Below are positions 27,633 to 37,563 of a stretch of DNA of 64,000 nucleotides, piece after piece. This DNA comes from Massilia sp. IC2-278 (lineage in GTDB: Bacteria > Pseudomonadota > Gammaproteobacteria > Burkholderiales > Burkholderiaceae_D), in assembly GCF_020708045.1 (NCBI RefSeq), contig NZ_JAJFES010000001.1:992001-1056000 (forward strand). The letters run 5' to 3'. The translations under genes were made by a program, and so were the position numbers. Position 1 is the stretch's first letter. Every line of letters starts with the position of its first letter. Below the pieces are notes generated by a model that worked only from the letters and a program-made list of their open reading frames with translations, searched no databases and was not told where the DNA came from.

Positions 27633-28495
27633 GCTTTCCTCCGTACCAGGCCAAACGGGAACAGGATGAGCAGCACCACCATCAGCGTGTAGATGACGAA
27701 GGCGCCCACTTCCGGCACATAGTATTTACCGGCGACGTCGAACACCCCGAGGATCACCGCCGCGATCAGCGGCCCCTTGATGGAACCGGCGCCGCCCACG
27801 GCCACGACCAGCAGGAAGTAGACCATGTACTTGACGGGGAAGCTCGGGTCCAGGCCCAGCACGTCGATGCCGAGGCCGCCGCCCAGGCCGGCCAGGCCCG
27901 AGCCCAGCGCAAAGGTCAGCGAGAACACGCGGCTGACGTTGATGCCCAGGCCTTCGGCCGCCGTCTGGTTGTCGACCGAGGCGCGGATCTGGGCGCCGAA
28001 GCGGGTGCGCTCGATCAGCAGGTACAGGCCGAAGGTAATCAGGATCACCACGGCGATCAGGAACAGGCGGTAGGCGCCGAGGTCGAGGCCGAGCACGTGC
28101 ACCTGGCCGCGCAGCCAGTCCGGCAGGTGCACCGGCTGCTGGGTGGGGCCGAACAGGAAGGTGGCGCCGGCCACCGCCATGAAGGTCAGGCCGATCGAGA
28201 ACAGCACCTGGTCGAGGTGGGTGGCTTTATACAGCTGGCGGTACAGGGTGCGTTCCAGCACCAGGCCGACTACGGCCGCCGCGACGAAGGCCAGCGGCAG
28301 CGTGGCCAGGAAAGGCAGGCCTAGCTTGCTGAGCAAGGTGACGCAGACATAGCCGCCGACCATGGCGAAGGCGCCGTGGGCCAGGTTAATGAAGTTCATC
28401 ATGCCCATCGTGACCGACAGGCCGACGCTGATCAGGAACAGCAGCGCGCCGTAGGCAACGCCGTCGAATAGCACGCCGATGAAATTGCCGATCAT
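27629..28495 (-). CDS. livH: ABC transporter permease LivH type
   Basis: 288 aa permease with the LivH N-terminus (GVAYGALLFLISVGLSVTMG) and the motif MNFINLAHGAFAMVGGYV. First of the four tightly overlapping liv genes, 84 bases downstream of pcaF on the same strand, so probably in one transcript with pcaIJF. Confidence 0.92.
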   Translation of the reverse strand: MIGNFIGVLFDGVAYGALLFLISVGLSVTMGMMNFINLAHGAFAMVGGYVCVTLLSKLGLPFLATLPLAFVAAAVVGLVLERTLYRQLYKATHLDQVLFSIGLTFMAVAGATFLFGPTQQPVHLPDWLRGQVHVLGLDLGAYRLFLIAVVILITFGLYLLIERTRFGAQIRASVDNQTAAEGLGINVSRVFSLTFALGSGLAGLGGGLGIDVLGLDPSFPVKYMVYFLLVVAVGGAGSIKGPLIAAVILGVFDVAGKYYVPEVGAFVIYTLMVVLLILFPFGLVRRKA

Positions 28496-28579
28496 GGCAG
28501 CCTCCCGCGTGAAGATGCTTTGTAGTTCATGTTTGTCTCCTGCTTCTCTTCTGCTTCTTTTCTTGTGGTTGCGGGTGGA

Positions 28580-29778
<1,199 letters not shown>

Positions 29779-29782
<4 letters not shown>

Positions 29783-30444
29783 GCTGGGTCTCCTGATTCA
29801 GGCGGCAGCAAAGGCGCCGCGGTAACAGCCTGCAGTTCGTAAAGGCTCAGGCCCGGCGCCATTTCGCGCACGCGCAGGCCATGCGGGGTGACGTCGAGGA
29901 CGGCCAGGTCGGTATAGATGCGGTTCACGCAGGCCACGCCGGTAAGCGGATAAGTGCATTGCCGGACCACCTTGCTCTCGCCGGTCTTGGTCTGGTGGTC
30001 CATCATCACGAATACCTGCTTGGCGCCGATGGCGAGGTCCATCGCGCCGCCCACGGCCGGAATCGCATCCGGCGCGCCGGTGTGCCAGTTGGCCAGGTCG
30101 CCCTTTTCCGAGACCTGGAAGGCGCCCAGCACGCAGATGTCGAGGTGGCCGCCGCGCATCATGGCAAACGAATCGCCATGGTGGAAATAGGCGCCGCCGG
30201 TGAGGATGGTGACCGGCTGCTTGCCGGCGTTGATCAGGTCTTCGTCTTCCTCGCCTTCAAGCGGAGCCGGGCCCATGCCGAGCAGGCCGTTCTCGCTGTG
30301 CAGGAAGACTTCGCGGTCCGCCGGCAGGTAGTTGGCCACCTTGGTCGGCAGGCCGATGCCGAGGTTCACGTAGGCGCCTTCGTGGATGTCCTGGGCCACG
30401 CGCGCGGCGATCTGGTCGCGGGTGAAACGCGTTTCGATGGTCAT
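29779..30444 (-). CDS. pcaJ: 3-oxoadipate CoA-transferase, beta subunit
   Basis: 221 aa. Carries the nucleophilic glutamate Glu51 in SENGLLGMGP that forms the enzyme-CoA thioester. Pairs with PcaI to move CoA from succinyl-CoA to 3-oxoadipate. Overlaps pcaI and pcaF by 4 bases each, implying coupled translation. Confidence 0.95.
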
Positions 30445-31106
30445 GCTGCCTCCTTCACGACGCGCTGGACGAAGATGCCCGGGGTGACGATGACTTCCGG
30501 ATCGAGTTCGCCCAGCGGCACGATTTCCGCTACCTGGGCAATGGTGATCTTGGCGGCCATCGCCATGATCGGGCCGAAGTTGCGTGCGGTCTTGCGGTAC
30601 ACGAGGTTGCCCCAGCGGTCGCCGCGGTGCGCTTTAATTAATGCGAAGTCGGCGTGAATCGGCGCTTCCAGCACGTAGTGGCGGCCGTCGATCAGGCGCG
30701 TTTCCTTGCCCTCGGCCAGCAGCGTGCCGTAGCCGGTGGGCGTGAAGAAGCCGCCGATGCCGGCCCCGGCGGCGCGGATGCGTTCGGCCAGGTTGCCCTG
30801 CGGGGTGAGTTCGAGTTCGATTTCGCCGGCGCGGTACAGGGCGTCGAAGTGGTAGGAATCGGTCTGGCGCGGGAAGGAGCAGATAATCTTGCGTACCCGT
30901 TTGGCGGCCAGCAGTGCGGCCAGGCCCGTGTCGCCGTTGCCGGCATTGTTGTTGACGATCGTGAGATCACGCGCGCCCTGCGCGATGAGGGCGTCGATCA
31001 GCTGCGCCGGCATGCCCGCATTGCCGAAGCCGCCGATCATGACGGTCGCCCCGTCGTGCACGTCGGCGACGGCACGCTCCAGCGATTGGTAGGTTTTGTC
31101 GATCAT
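30441..31106 (-). CDS. pcaI: 3-oxoadipate CoA-transferase, alpha subunit
   Basis: 221 aa. The CoA-binding loop GGFGNAGMPAQLI (residues 24-36) is typical of the alpha chain. GGCGGAGAC precedes the ATG. First gene of the pcaIJF-liv block and divergent from pcaR, with paired PcaR-like sites between them. Confidence 0.95.
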   Translation of the reverse strand: MIDKTYQSLERAVADVHDGATVMIGGFGNAGMPAQLIDALIAQGARDLTIVNNNAGNGDTGLAALLAAKRVRKIICSFPRQTDSYHFDALYRAGEIELELTPQGNLAERIRAAGAGIGGFFTPTGYGTLLAEGKETRLIDGRHYVLEAPIHADFALIKAHRGDRWGNLVYRKTARNFGPIMAMAAKITIAQVAEIVPLGELDPEVIVTPGIFVQRVVKEAA

Positions 31107-31159
31107 GTCTCCGCCTTGGGGCCAGAACCATCCGGCCCACTTGAAATGATGTTGCCGTT

Positions 31160-31193
31160 GTTCGATAATCGAACTATTGTTTGATTACCGCCC
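31160..31193. promoter_or_regulatory. two-box PcaR operator candidate, pcaI-pcaR
   Basis: GTTCGATAATCGAAC at 31160-31174 is a perfect 7-bp inverted repeat around one base. It differs by one base from the P. putida PcaR site as I recall it. A weaker copy, GTTTGATTACCGCCC, follows at 31179-31193, giving a 4-base gap and 19 bases between centres. Both lie between the divergent pcaI and pcaR genes. Confidence 0.75.
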
Positions 31194-31274
31194 AACGCAG
31201 TGTAGTAGTAGCGTGGCCGAAAGGTCAAGAAAAAAGACCAATCGAAGCGCACCCCACTGCATTACAATCCCGCC

Positions 31275-32129
31275 ATGACAAATATTGCGATCACCAACAA
31301 CGAGGCCGACAGCCCGGAGACACTCGACGCCGGCGAGGAGCGCGAACTCAGCATCGCCGAGCAGATCGACGCCCTGACCGATCCCAGTTTCATGACCTCG
31401 CTGGCGCGCGGCCTGGCCGTGGTGCAGGCCTTCAGCGACTCGCGCAAGCCCCAGACCATCGCCCAGATCAGCCAGAAGACCGGCATCCCGCGCGCCGCCG
31501 TGCGCCGCTGCCTGTACACGCTGCAGCAGCTCGGCTACGTCGACGCCGAGCACAACAACTTCTCGCTGCGGCCCAAGGTGCTGACCCTCGGCTACTCCTA
31601 CCTGTCGTCGACGCCGCTCACCGTGTCGAGCCAGCCCTACCTGAACAACATCAGCCGCGAGCTGGGCGAATCGAGTTCGCTCGCCGTGCTCGACGACGGC
31701 GAAGTCCTGTACGTGGCGCGCGCCGCCACCACGCGCGTGATGTCGGTGGCCCTGAACACCGGCAGCCGCCTGCCTGCCTACTGCACCTCGCTGGGCCGAG
31801 TGATGCTGGCCCACCTGGCGCCGGACGAGCTGAACGCCTACTTCGCCAGGACCCGCCTGAAGGCGATGACCGACAAGACCGTCACCACGCAGAAGCGCCT
31901 GCGCGAGATCCTGGCCGGCGTGCGGCAAAGCGGCTATGCGATCAACGACGAGGAACTGGAACTGGGCCTGCGCTCGATCTCGGTGCCGGTGCGCGGCGCC
32001 TCCGGCCAGGTGGTCGCGGCGCTGAACGTGGGGGCGCAGGCGGCCCGCGTCAGCGTGGAGCGGATGCAGGGGGAGTTCCTGCCGGTGCTGCTGCGCGGGG
32101 CGCAGGAGCTGTCGGTGCTGCTGCCCTAA
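31275..32129 (+). CDS. pcaR: IclR-family activator of the beta-ketoadipate genes
   Basis: 284 aa. The segment FMTSLARGLAVVQAF, the helix-turn-helix (TIAQISQKTGIPRAAVRRCL) and LPAYCTSLGRVMLA closely resemble Pseudomonas PcaR, which activates pcaIJ and other pca genes in response to 3-oxoadipate. It is divergent from pcaI with a matching operator. The N-terminal 40 residues are acidic and variable, as in PcaR. Confidence 0.92.
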   Translation: MTNIAITNNEADSPETLDAGEERELSIAEQIDALTDPSFMTSLARGLAVVQAFSDSRKPQTIAQISQKTGIPRAAVRRCLYTLQQLGYVDAEHNNFSLRPKVLTLGYSYLSSTPLTVSSQPYLNNISRELGESSSLAVLDDGEVLYVARAATTRVMSVALNTGSRLPAYCTSLGRVMLAHLAPDELNAYFARTRLKAMTDKTVTTQKRLREILAGVRQSGYAINDEELELGLRSISVPVRGASGQVVAALNVGAQAARVSVERMQGEFLPVLLRGAQELSVLLP

Positions 32130-32145
32130 TGGTAGTCGGACGTTC

Positions 32146-32464
32146 GTAGGGTGGGCTCTCGAGCCCACGCGGTACTGCGCATGCATCTCGAAATGCGTCT
32201 GCAGTTCGTAGGGTGGACTCCCGAGTCCACGCGGTACTGCGCGTGCATCTCGACATGCATGCATAGGCAGGCCCGCATGCAGTACTGCGCGTGCATCTCG
32301 ACATGCATGCATAGGCAGGCCTGCATGCAGGATCCGGTCATGTCACGCTTAGCGATGTGCACAGGTACGACAGCGTGGACTCGGGAGTCCACCCTACGAA
32401 CTACGAACGACAACACCATCGCGGTGCCATCAGAAGTACCGTAGGGTGGGTTCTCGAACCCACC
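32146..32464. repeat. REP-like palindrome cluster with embedded tandem duplication
   Basis: Palindromes at 32146-32173 (direct, GCTC core), 32208-32235 (direct, ACTC core), 32370-32397 (inverted, ACTC core) and 32441-32464 (direct, GTTC core). Between them a 48-base unit is repeated in tandem (32233-32280 and 32281-32328, two differences), with a third partial copy at about 32171-32207. The cluster fills the convergent gap between pcaR and the porin gene; no gene was seen in it. Confidence 0.87.
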
Positions 32465-32486
32465 AGCCAGCACCGTAGCCTGTAAA

Positions 32487-33584
32487 TCAGAAGTGGTGCC
32501 GCAGCCCCAGCATCACTCCATTCTGCGTCTTGCCCGCACCCACCGTGCCGCCCGCATCCAGCGCCACTGCCGAAGCGCCATCGTTGTCCATGCGGCCGAC
32601 TGCCGTGTACAGCACGGTGCGCTTCGACAGCGCGTAGCTCAGGCGCGCCACCAGCATGGTGACGTCGTCGTCGGAGTTCTTCGTGTTGCGCGCCGCCGCC
32701 TGGACGTCGATCACGAAATTGTTGACCGGGTGGCTCACGCCCAGGTACCACAGCAGCGACTCGGTCTGGCCGGTGGCCGCATTGGTTTCGCGGTCGATGG
32801 CACCGCCGCCGATCTTGGTCGGGCCGATCATCAGGTAGCCGTTGACGGTGGTGCGGATGTCGGTGTTGTTCGCGCTGGTCAAGCCGCCGGCTGCGCCGGT
32901 GTTGCCGTTCAGGCGGTCGTAGGAGGCGTTCAGGCCCCACTGCTTGTTCTCGTAGCCGAGCAGCGCCGTGTACTGGCGGCAGGCCTTCGAATTGCCCGCC
33001 ACTTCGCCGGCGCAGTTGGTGGCGGCCGGTCCGCCGGCGGCGGAGGCATCGCGCCCGAAGCTGTAGGTGGCACCCACCACGACGCCATTGAAGTTGCCCA
33101 TGTAGCCGATGGCGTTGTCGCTGCGCGCGTTCGGCAGGTAGGGGTCGATGCTGCCGATGGCGAACAGGTGCGGGCCGAGGACGTCGGTCTTCAGGCCCGA
33201 AATATAGGTCATGTTGTTCTGGCGGCCCAGGGTCAGGATGCCCCAGTCGCCCTTCAGCCCGACCTGCGCGGCGCGGCCGAACATGCGCCCGCCCTGCTGG
33301 GACGAGCCGTTGTCCATGGCCAGGCCGCTTTCCAGCACGAAGAACGCCTGCAGTCCACCGCCCAGCTCCTCGGTGCCCTTGAAGCCGATGCGCGAGGGGA
33401 AGGAACTGGTCAGCGACGGCACCTTGGTGTTGGAATCGCCGGCGGCGTTGACGTTGGTCAGGTGGGCGACACCGCTGTCGACGATACCGTAAACCTGGAC
33501 CGAGGTCTGGGCGTGGGCAGAAGTGCTTGCGGCGGCGGCAAGGCCGCACATCAGCGCGGCGGCGCTGGACAGGACGTTCTTCAT
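32487..33584 (-). CDS. general outer-membrane porin (Gram-negative porin family)
   Basis: 365 aa with a signal peptide ending STSAHA and the classic opening QTSVQVYGIVDSGV. Barrel features include FKGTEELGGGLQAFFVLESG and the terminal Phe (GLRHHF) needed for outer-membrane assembly. It resembles betaproteobacterial trimeric porins. Divergent from a binding-protein gene, with PcaR-like sites between, so it may be co-induced to admit aromatic acids. Confidence 0.9.
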   Translation of the reverse strand: MKNVLSSAAALMCGLAAAASTSAHAQTSVQVYGIVDSGVAHLTNVNAAGDSNTKVPSLTSSFPSRIGFKGTEELGGGLQAFFVLESGLAMDNGSSQQGGRMFGRAAQVGLKGDWGILTLGRQNNMTYISGLKTDVLGPHLFAIGSIDPYLPNARSDNAIGYMGNFNGVVVGATYSFGRDASAAGGPAATNCAGEVAGNSKACRQYTALLGYENKQWGLNASYDRLNGNTGAAGGLTSANNTDIRTTVNGYLMIGPTKIGGGAIDRETNAATGQTESLLWYLGVSHPVNNFVIDVQAAARNTKNSDDDVTMLVARLSYALSKRTVLYTAVGRMDNDGASAVALDAGGTVGAGKTQNGVMLGLRHHF

Positions 33585-33614
33585 GTTGTCTCCATGGGTT
33601 TATTGGTATGGCGT

Positions 33615-33648
33615 GTGCGATTACCGAACAAGAGGTTGTTAATCGAAC
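33615..33648. promoter_or_regulatory. two-box PcaR-like operator, porin-binding protein
   Basis: GTGCGATTACCGAAC (33615-33629), whose complement is one base from the recalled P. putida PcaR site, and GGTTGTTAATCGAAC (33634-33648, 12 of 15 matches to the pcaI box). The gap is 4 bases and the centre distance 19 bases, the same as in the pcaI-pcaR region. Located between divergent porin and binding-protein genes. Confidence 0.65.
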
Positions 33649-33795
33649 GCTAAAACGATACTATTGTTGTCACGTAACCTTGTCAACAATATGCTTGAGT
33701 CATTTTTTGATGAGGTTGCGACATGGCGACGACATCGCCGGCGCGCACATAGACGACAAGCAGACGACAAGCAGACCAACCGACAGGAGATAAGC

Positions 33796-34977
33796 ATGCA
33801 ATCGAAGACCATCGCGGCGCTCGCCGTAGCCACCGCCTTTGCCACCACGTTTGCCGCACCTGCGGCCTGGGCCCAGGACACCATCAAGGTGGGCGTGATC
33901 GCCTCCTTCTCGGGTCCCTTCGCCGACTACGGCAAGCAGATGCAGGGCGGTATCAAGGCCTGGATGGCCCAGCATGGCGACAGCGTCGCCGGCAAGAAGA
34001 TCCAGATCATCTACAAGGACACCACCGGCCCCTCGCCGGAGATCGCCAAGCGCCTGGCCCAGGAACTGGTGGTGCGCGACAAGGTCGATTTCCTGGCCGG
34101 CTTCGGCCTGACGCCGGAAGCGCTGGCCGTGGCCCCGATCGCGCAGCAGGCGAAGAAGCCGATGATCATCATGAACGCCGCCACCTCGATCATCACCACG
34201 AAGTCCGACTACATCGCGCGCTTCTCGATGACGCTGCCGCAGATCTCGGCGCCGATGGGCGACTGGGCGCTGAAGAACAAAATCAAGAACGTGGCGACGG
34301 TGGTGGCCGACTACGGCCCCGGCATCGACGCCGAAAAGGCCTTCAGCGACCGCCTGGTGAAAAACGGCGGCAAGATCGTCGAGGCGATCCGCGTCCCGCT
34401 GCGCAACCCGGAATTCGCGCCCTTCATCCAGCGCATCAAGGACGCCAAGCCAGACGCCGTGTTCGTGTTCGTGCCGGCCGGCGAGCAAAGCATCGCCTTC
34501 ATGAAGGGCTACCGCGAGCGCGGCCTGGCCGCTGCCGGCATCAAGGTCATCGCCACCGGCGACCTGACCGACGACCACGTGCTGCCGGCGATGGGCGACA
34601 ACACCCTGGGCGTGATCACCACCTTCCACTACTCGGCCGCGCACAAGTCGCCCGAGAACGACGCCTTTTTGAAGAACTTCGCCGCCACCAACCCGCAGGG
34701 CGGCCGTCCGAACTTCATGGCCGTGGCGGCGTATGACGGCATGAACGCGATCTACCAGGTCAGCAATAAACTGGGCGGCAAGATCGACGGCGACAAGGCG
34801 ATGGCGGTCCTGAAAGGCATGAAGATCGCCAGCCCGCGCGGCCCGATCAGCATCGACCCGGCCACGCGCGATGTGGTGCAGACGGTGTACGTGCGCAAGG
34901 TCGAGAAGGTGAACGGCGAACCCTACAACGTCGAGTTCGACCAGTTCCCGAACATGAAGGACCCGGGCAAGCAATAA
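33796..34977 (+). CDS. LivK-like periplasmic binding protein (second, aromatic-linked)
   Basis: 393 aa from the ATG at 33796 (AGGAGA upstream); the signal peptide ends APAAWA. Mature start DTIKVGVIASFSGPFADYG. It closely matches the proteins at 23.9 and 44.8 kb through the whole length. No permease or ATPase genes adjoin it, so it probably delivers ligand to the LivHMGF core encoded at 25-28.5 kb. The upstream region has PcaR-like boxes and an 11-base tandem duplication (33752-33773) in the leader. Confidence 0.87.
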   Translation: MQSKTIAALAVATAFATTFAAPAAWAQDTIKVGVIASFSGPFADYGKQMQGGIKAWMAQHGDSVAGKKIQIIYKDTTGPSPEIAKRLAQELVVRDKVDFLAGFGLTPEALAVAPIAQQAKKPMIIMNAATSIITTKSDYIARFSMTLPQISAPMGDWALKNKIKNVATVVADYGPGIDAEKAFSDRLVKNGGKIVEAIRVPLRNPEFAPFIQRIKDAKPDAVFVFVPAGEQSIAFMKGYRERGLAAAGIKVIATGDLTDDHVLPAMGDNTLGVITTFHYSAAHKSPENDAFLKNFAATNPQGGRPNFMAVAAYDGMNAIYQVSNKLGGKIDGDKAMAVLKGMKIASPRGPISIDPATRDVVQTVYVRKVEKVNGEPYNVEFDQFPNMKDPGKQ

Positions 34978-35005
34978 GCTGGAAATAGCCGGAGAAACAG
35001 CCAGG

Positions 35006-35068
35006 GTCAGGTCTGACATCCGGACACGAGCCCAGCCGTGGTATGGCGGTGCCCGTGTCCAGGGCACC
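35006..35068. repeat. second palindromic element in a convergent gap
   Basis: GTCAGGTCTGAC (35006-35017) is a short palindrome, and GGTGCCC/GGGCACC (35048-35054, 35062-35068) forms a 7-bp stem; GGACACG and CGTGTCC pair across the middle. It is unrelated in sequence to the GTAGGG family, but sits in the same kind of place, between the convergent binding-protein and DUF1176 genes. Confidence 0.5.
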
Positions 35069-35079
35069 GCGTGCGGGAC

Positions 35080-36177
35080 TCAGGGCTGGGCCTTTCCTCC
35101 CGCCTCTCCCGCCTTGCGCACGGTCGCCACCACCACCGGCAGCGACCAGGCGCCGCCCGGCGCCACCATCCGGCAATCGCCCGTATCGCCCTCGCTGGTC
35201 TGGACGAAGCGCCTGCCGTCCCAGGTCCAGGCTTCGTACGCCCAGCAGTCGCCCAGGCCGCGTCCCTTGTGCGAGCCGCTGATGGTGCCGCCCTCGTACT
35301 CTGAGCCGGCGGTCGTGACCAGCTGCGGCGCATACGGAGGATTCGCGTTGACGACCCAGTAGGCATAGCCCTCGTTGTAGGCTCCGCGCCAGCAGAGCAT
35401 GGAGGCCAGCAGCTTGCCGCCCGTCAGGCGGCTTACGCTGATGTCGGCGGGTTTGCCCTCGCTATCCGTCGATTCCGTGCACGTTTCGTCGTCCACCTGC
35501 AGGGCCTTGCGCAAGGCGGCGATGCGCTCCTTTGGCAGGTTGATCGCTTTGTCGTCGAGCGCCGGGACCACCACCACGGGTTCGGCCAGGGCGGGCAAGA
35601 CGCTGCTCTCGGGCTTCGCGCCCTTGCGCATCACGGCGCCGGGCGTGCCGATGCGGCCCTGGAACTCGTCCATCTTGAGCAGCACCGCCGCCGCACCCGC
35701 GTCGGACAAGCGCCAGGTGCGGGCGCCGTCGGTCCATTCGATCTTGCTGACGCGCGTGAGCGCGGCCAGCAGGGCCTGGGTCTGGGCCGGAGACAGGCCG
35801 ACGGTCCAGTCCTCTTCCGGCACCATGAGCTTGCCGTAGGCCTTGCCGTTGATCTTCATCGTCGGCGCCAGCGTCTTGGGCAGGGATTTGGCGGTGTCGT
35901 CGTCCATGTAGGTGCCGAACTGTACTTCGCCCTGCACGGGAGCGTTCGGTCCGGCCTTGCGGGTCAGGAGCACCGACACCGCCAGCGGTTCGGATTCGCT
36001 GTCGTCCTCGCCGCTCCTGCCGATGTAGTAACCGGCGGCACGGCAGGTGCGCGTGTTGTCGCAGGCGATTTCCCAGTCGCCGTGGGAGAACTGGAGCTTG
36101 GGCAGGTCGGCGGCGCTGGCGTGAGAGGCGCCGGCCAGGAGGAGCAAGCCGGCGCATGCGGCGATCGTTCTGTTCAT
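35080..36177 (-). CDS. DUF1176 domain periplasmic protein
   Basis: 365 aa with a signal peptide (LLLLAGASHASA). The DUF1176 pattern is recognisable: F-S-H-G-D-W-E-I-A-C-D-N-T-R-T-C near the start and DCWAYEAWTWDGRRFV near the end, with several conserved cysteines that suggest disulfides. Function is unknown in the family. It is divergent from the aldo-keto reductase and has no evident link to the aromatic genes around it. Confidence 0.8.
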   Translation of the reverse strand: MNRTIAACAGLLLLAGASHASAADLPKLQFSHGDWEIACDNTRTCRAAGYYIGRSGEDDSESEPLAVSVLLTRKAGPNAPVQGEVQFGTYMDDDTAKSLPKTLAPTMKINGKAYGKLMVPEEDWTVGLSPAQTQALLAALTRVSKIEWTDGARTWRLSDAGAAAVLLKMDEFQGRIGTPGAVMRKGAKPESSVLPALAEPVVVVPALDDKAINLPKERIAALRKALQVDDETCTESTDSEGKPADISVSRLTGGKLLASMLCWRGAYNEGYAYWVVNANPPYAPQLVTTAGSEYEGGTISGSHKGRGLGDCWAYEAWTWDGRRFVQTSEGDTGDCRMVAPGGAWSLPVVVATVRKAGEAGGKAQP

Positions 36178-36418
36178 AGGTTTCGAGGTGTGCGTGAACC
36201 CGGTGCGGCGTGGCGCCGGGTGGTCGGAAGCCAGAGTCTACGTTGCCGTTGTTTTCCAGGCAAGCTTTCGCACTCGGCTTACCGGGCCGGCACGGCGCGC
36301 GCGTCCTCGCACCCCGCTCCCGGCCAACCGTGCCAGCCGCCATGCTGGAGCGGTGTAGCATAAGTCAGCGGGGCAGCAAGGCGGCCCCACCGACTATCCG
36401 AACACGAAAGGAACAAGG

Positions 36419-37420
36419 GTGAACCAACGCTATCGACCGATCACGCGCCTGGGCCTGGGTGGCACCGGGCTGGGCGACATGTACCACACCACGAGCGACG
36501 AGGCGGCCATGACCACCGTCGACGCCGCATGGGAAGCGGGCATCCGCTATTTCGACACGGCGCCGCACTATGGCGCCGGCCTGTCCGAGCACCGCTTCGG
36601 CCAGGCCCTGCGCCGCCGCAAGCGCGAGGAGTTTACGCTCTCGACGAAGGTCGGCCGCCTGCTGGTGCCGCACGGTCCCGGGGAGATTGCGGCGCCTTTC
36701 GTCGGCTCGCTGCCCTTCAAGCGCGTGCTCGACTACACGGCGGACGGCGTGCGCCGCGCGGTGGAAGACAGCCTGCAGCGCCTGGCGCTGGGCCACATCG
36801 ACATCGTCTACGTGCACGATCTCTCGCCCGACGCCCTGCCCCAGGCCGAGTTCGAGCATCACTTCGGCATCGCCGCCGGCAGGAACGGCGCCTTCGAAGG
36901 CCTGGTCAAGCTGCGCGAGGAAGGCGTTATTAAAGGCTGGGGCATGGGCGTGAACACGATCGAGCCCTGCATGCGCGCGCTGCAGCAGTCCGACCCGGAC
37001 ATCTTCCTGCTGGCCGGCCGCTACACGCTGATGGAAACCACGCCGCTGCAGGAATTCTTCCCGCTGTGCGAAGCGCGCGGCGCCAGCGTGGTGATCGGCG
37101 GGCCGTTCAACTCCGGCTTCCTCGCCGGCGGCGAGCATTACGATTACCAGCCGGCCAAGCCCGAGCAGCACGCGCTGCGCGAGCGCCTGCGCAAGGTGGC
37201 CGCCGAGCACGGCGTCGACTTGCCGGCGGCGGCGCTGCAGTTCGGCCTGGCCCATCCGGTAGTGGCCGCGACCATTCCCGGCGCCAGCAGCCCGCAGCAC
37301 CTGAAGCGCAATGCCGCGTTGATGGATGTCCAGATTCCGGCCGCGTTCTGGGAAGCGCTGCTGGCCGAAGGCCTGCTGCCGCAGGAGGCGCCCATCCCAC
37401 CGCGCAAGCCGGTGGTGTAA
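36419..37420 (+). CDS. aldo/keto reductase (threo-aldose/pyridoxal dehydrogenase type)
   Basis: 333 aa from a GTG at 36419 with GAAAGGAAC upstream. The NAD(P)-dependent barrel has the tetrad motifs: Asp and Tyr in YFDTAPHYG, Lys in LSTKVGR and His in VYVHDLS. The N-terminal [12 protein letters not shown] marks the subfamily of L-fucose/D-threo-aldose and pyridoxal 4-dehydrogenases. Substrate unknown; one of these sugars or an aromatic aldehyde would be possible. Followed by tandem hairpins. Confidence 0.85.
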   Translation: MNQRYRPITRLGLGGTGLGDMYHTTSDEAAMTTVDAAWEAGIRYFDTAPHYGAGLSEHRFGQALRRRKREEFTLSTKVGRLLVPHGPGEIAAPFVGSLPFKRVLDYTADGVRRAVEDSLQRLALGHIDIVYVHDLSPDALPQAEFEHHFGIAAGRNGAFEGLVKLREEGVIKGWGMGVNTIEPCMRALQQSDPDIFLLAGRYTLMETTPLQEFFPLCEARGASVVIGGPFNSGFLAGGEHYDYQPAKPEQHALRERLRKVAAEHGVDLPAAALQFGLAHPVVAATIPGASSPQHLKRNAALMDVQIPAAFWEALLAEGLLPQEAPIPPRKPVV

Positions 37421-37438
37421 GCTGTAGCATAAGCAAAC

Positions 37439-37495
37439 GGGCCGCCGCGCTTCCATGCGGGCGCGGCGGCCCGATGCCCTGCGCCTGCGGGGCAT
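37439..37495 (+). other. tandem strong hairpins between two genes
   Basis: A perfect 12-bp stem GGGCCGCCGCGC / GCGCGGCGGCCC (37439-37450 with 37461-37472, 10-base loop), then a second stem ATGCCC / GGGCAT (37474-37479 with 37490-37495). No U-run follows. Probably ends or processes the aldo-keto reductase transcript before the acyl-CoA synthetase gene. Confidence 0.55.
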
Positions 37496-37563
37496 TGCCG
37501 TATGCATCGCACAGACCGATACGACGGCACACCATAGACAACGACAAGGATATGGAGACAACC

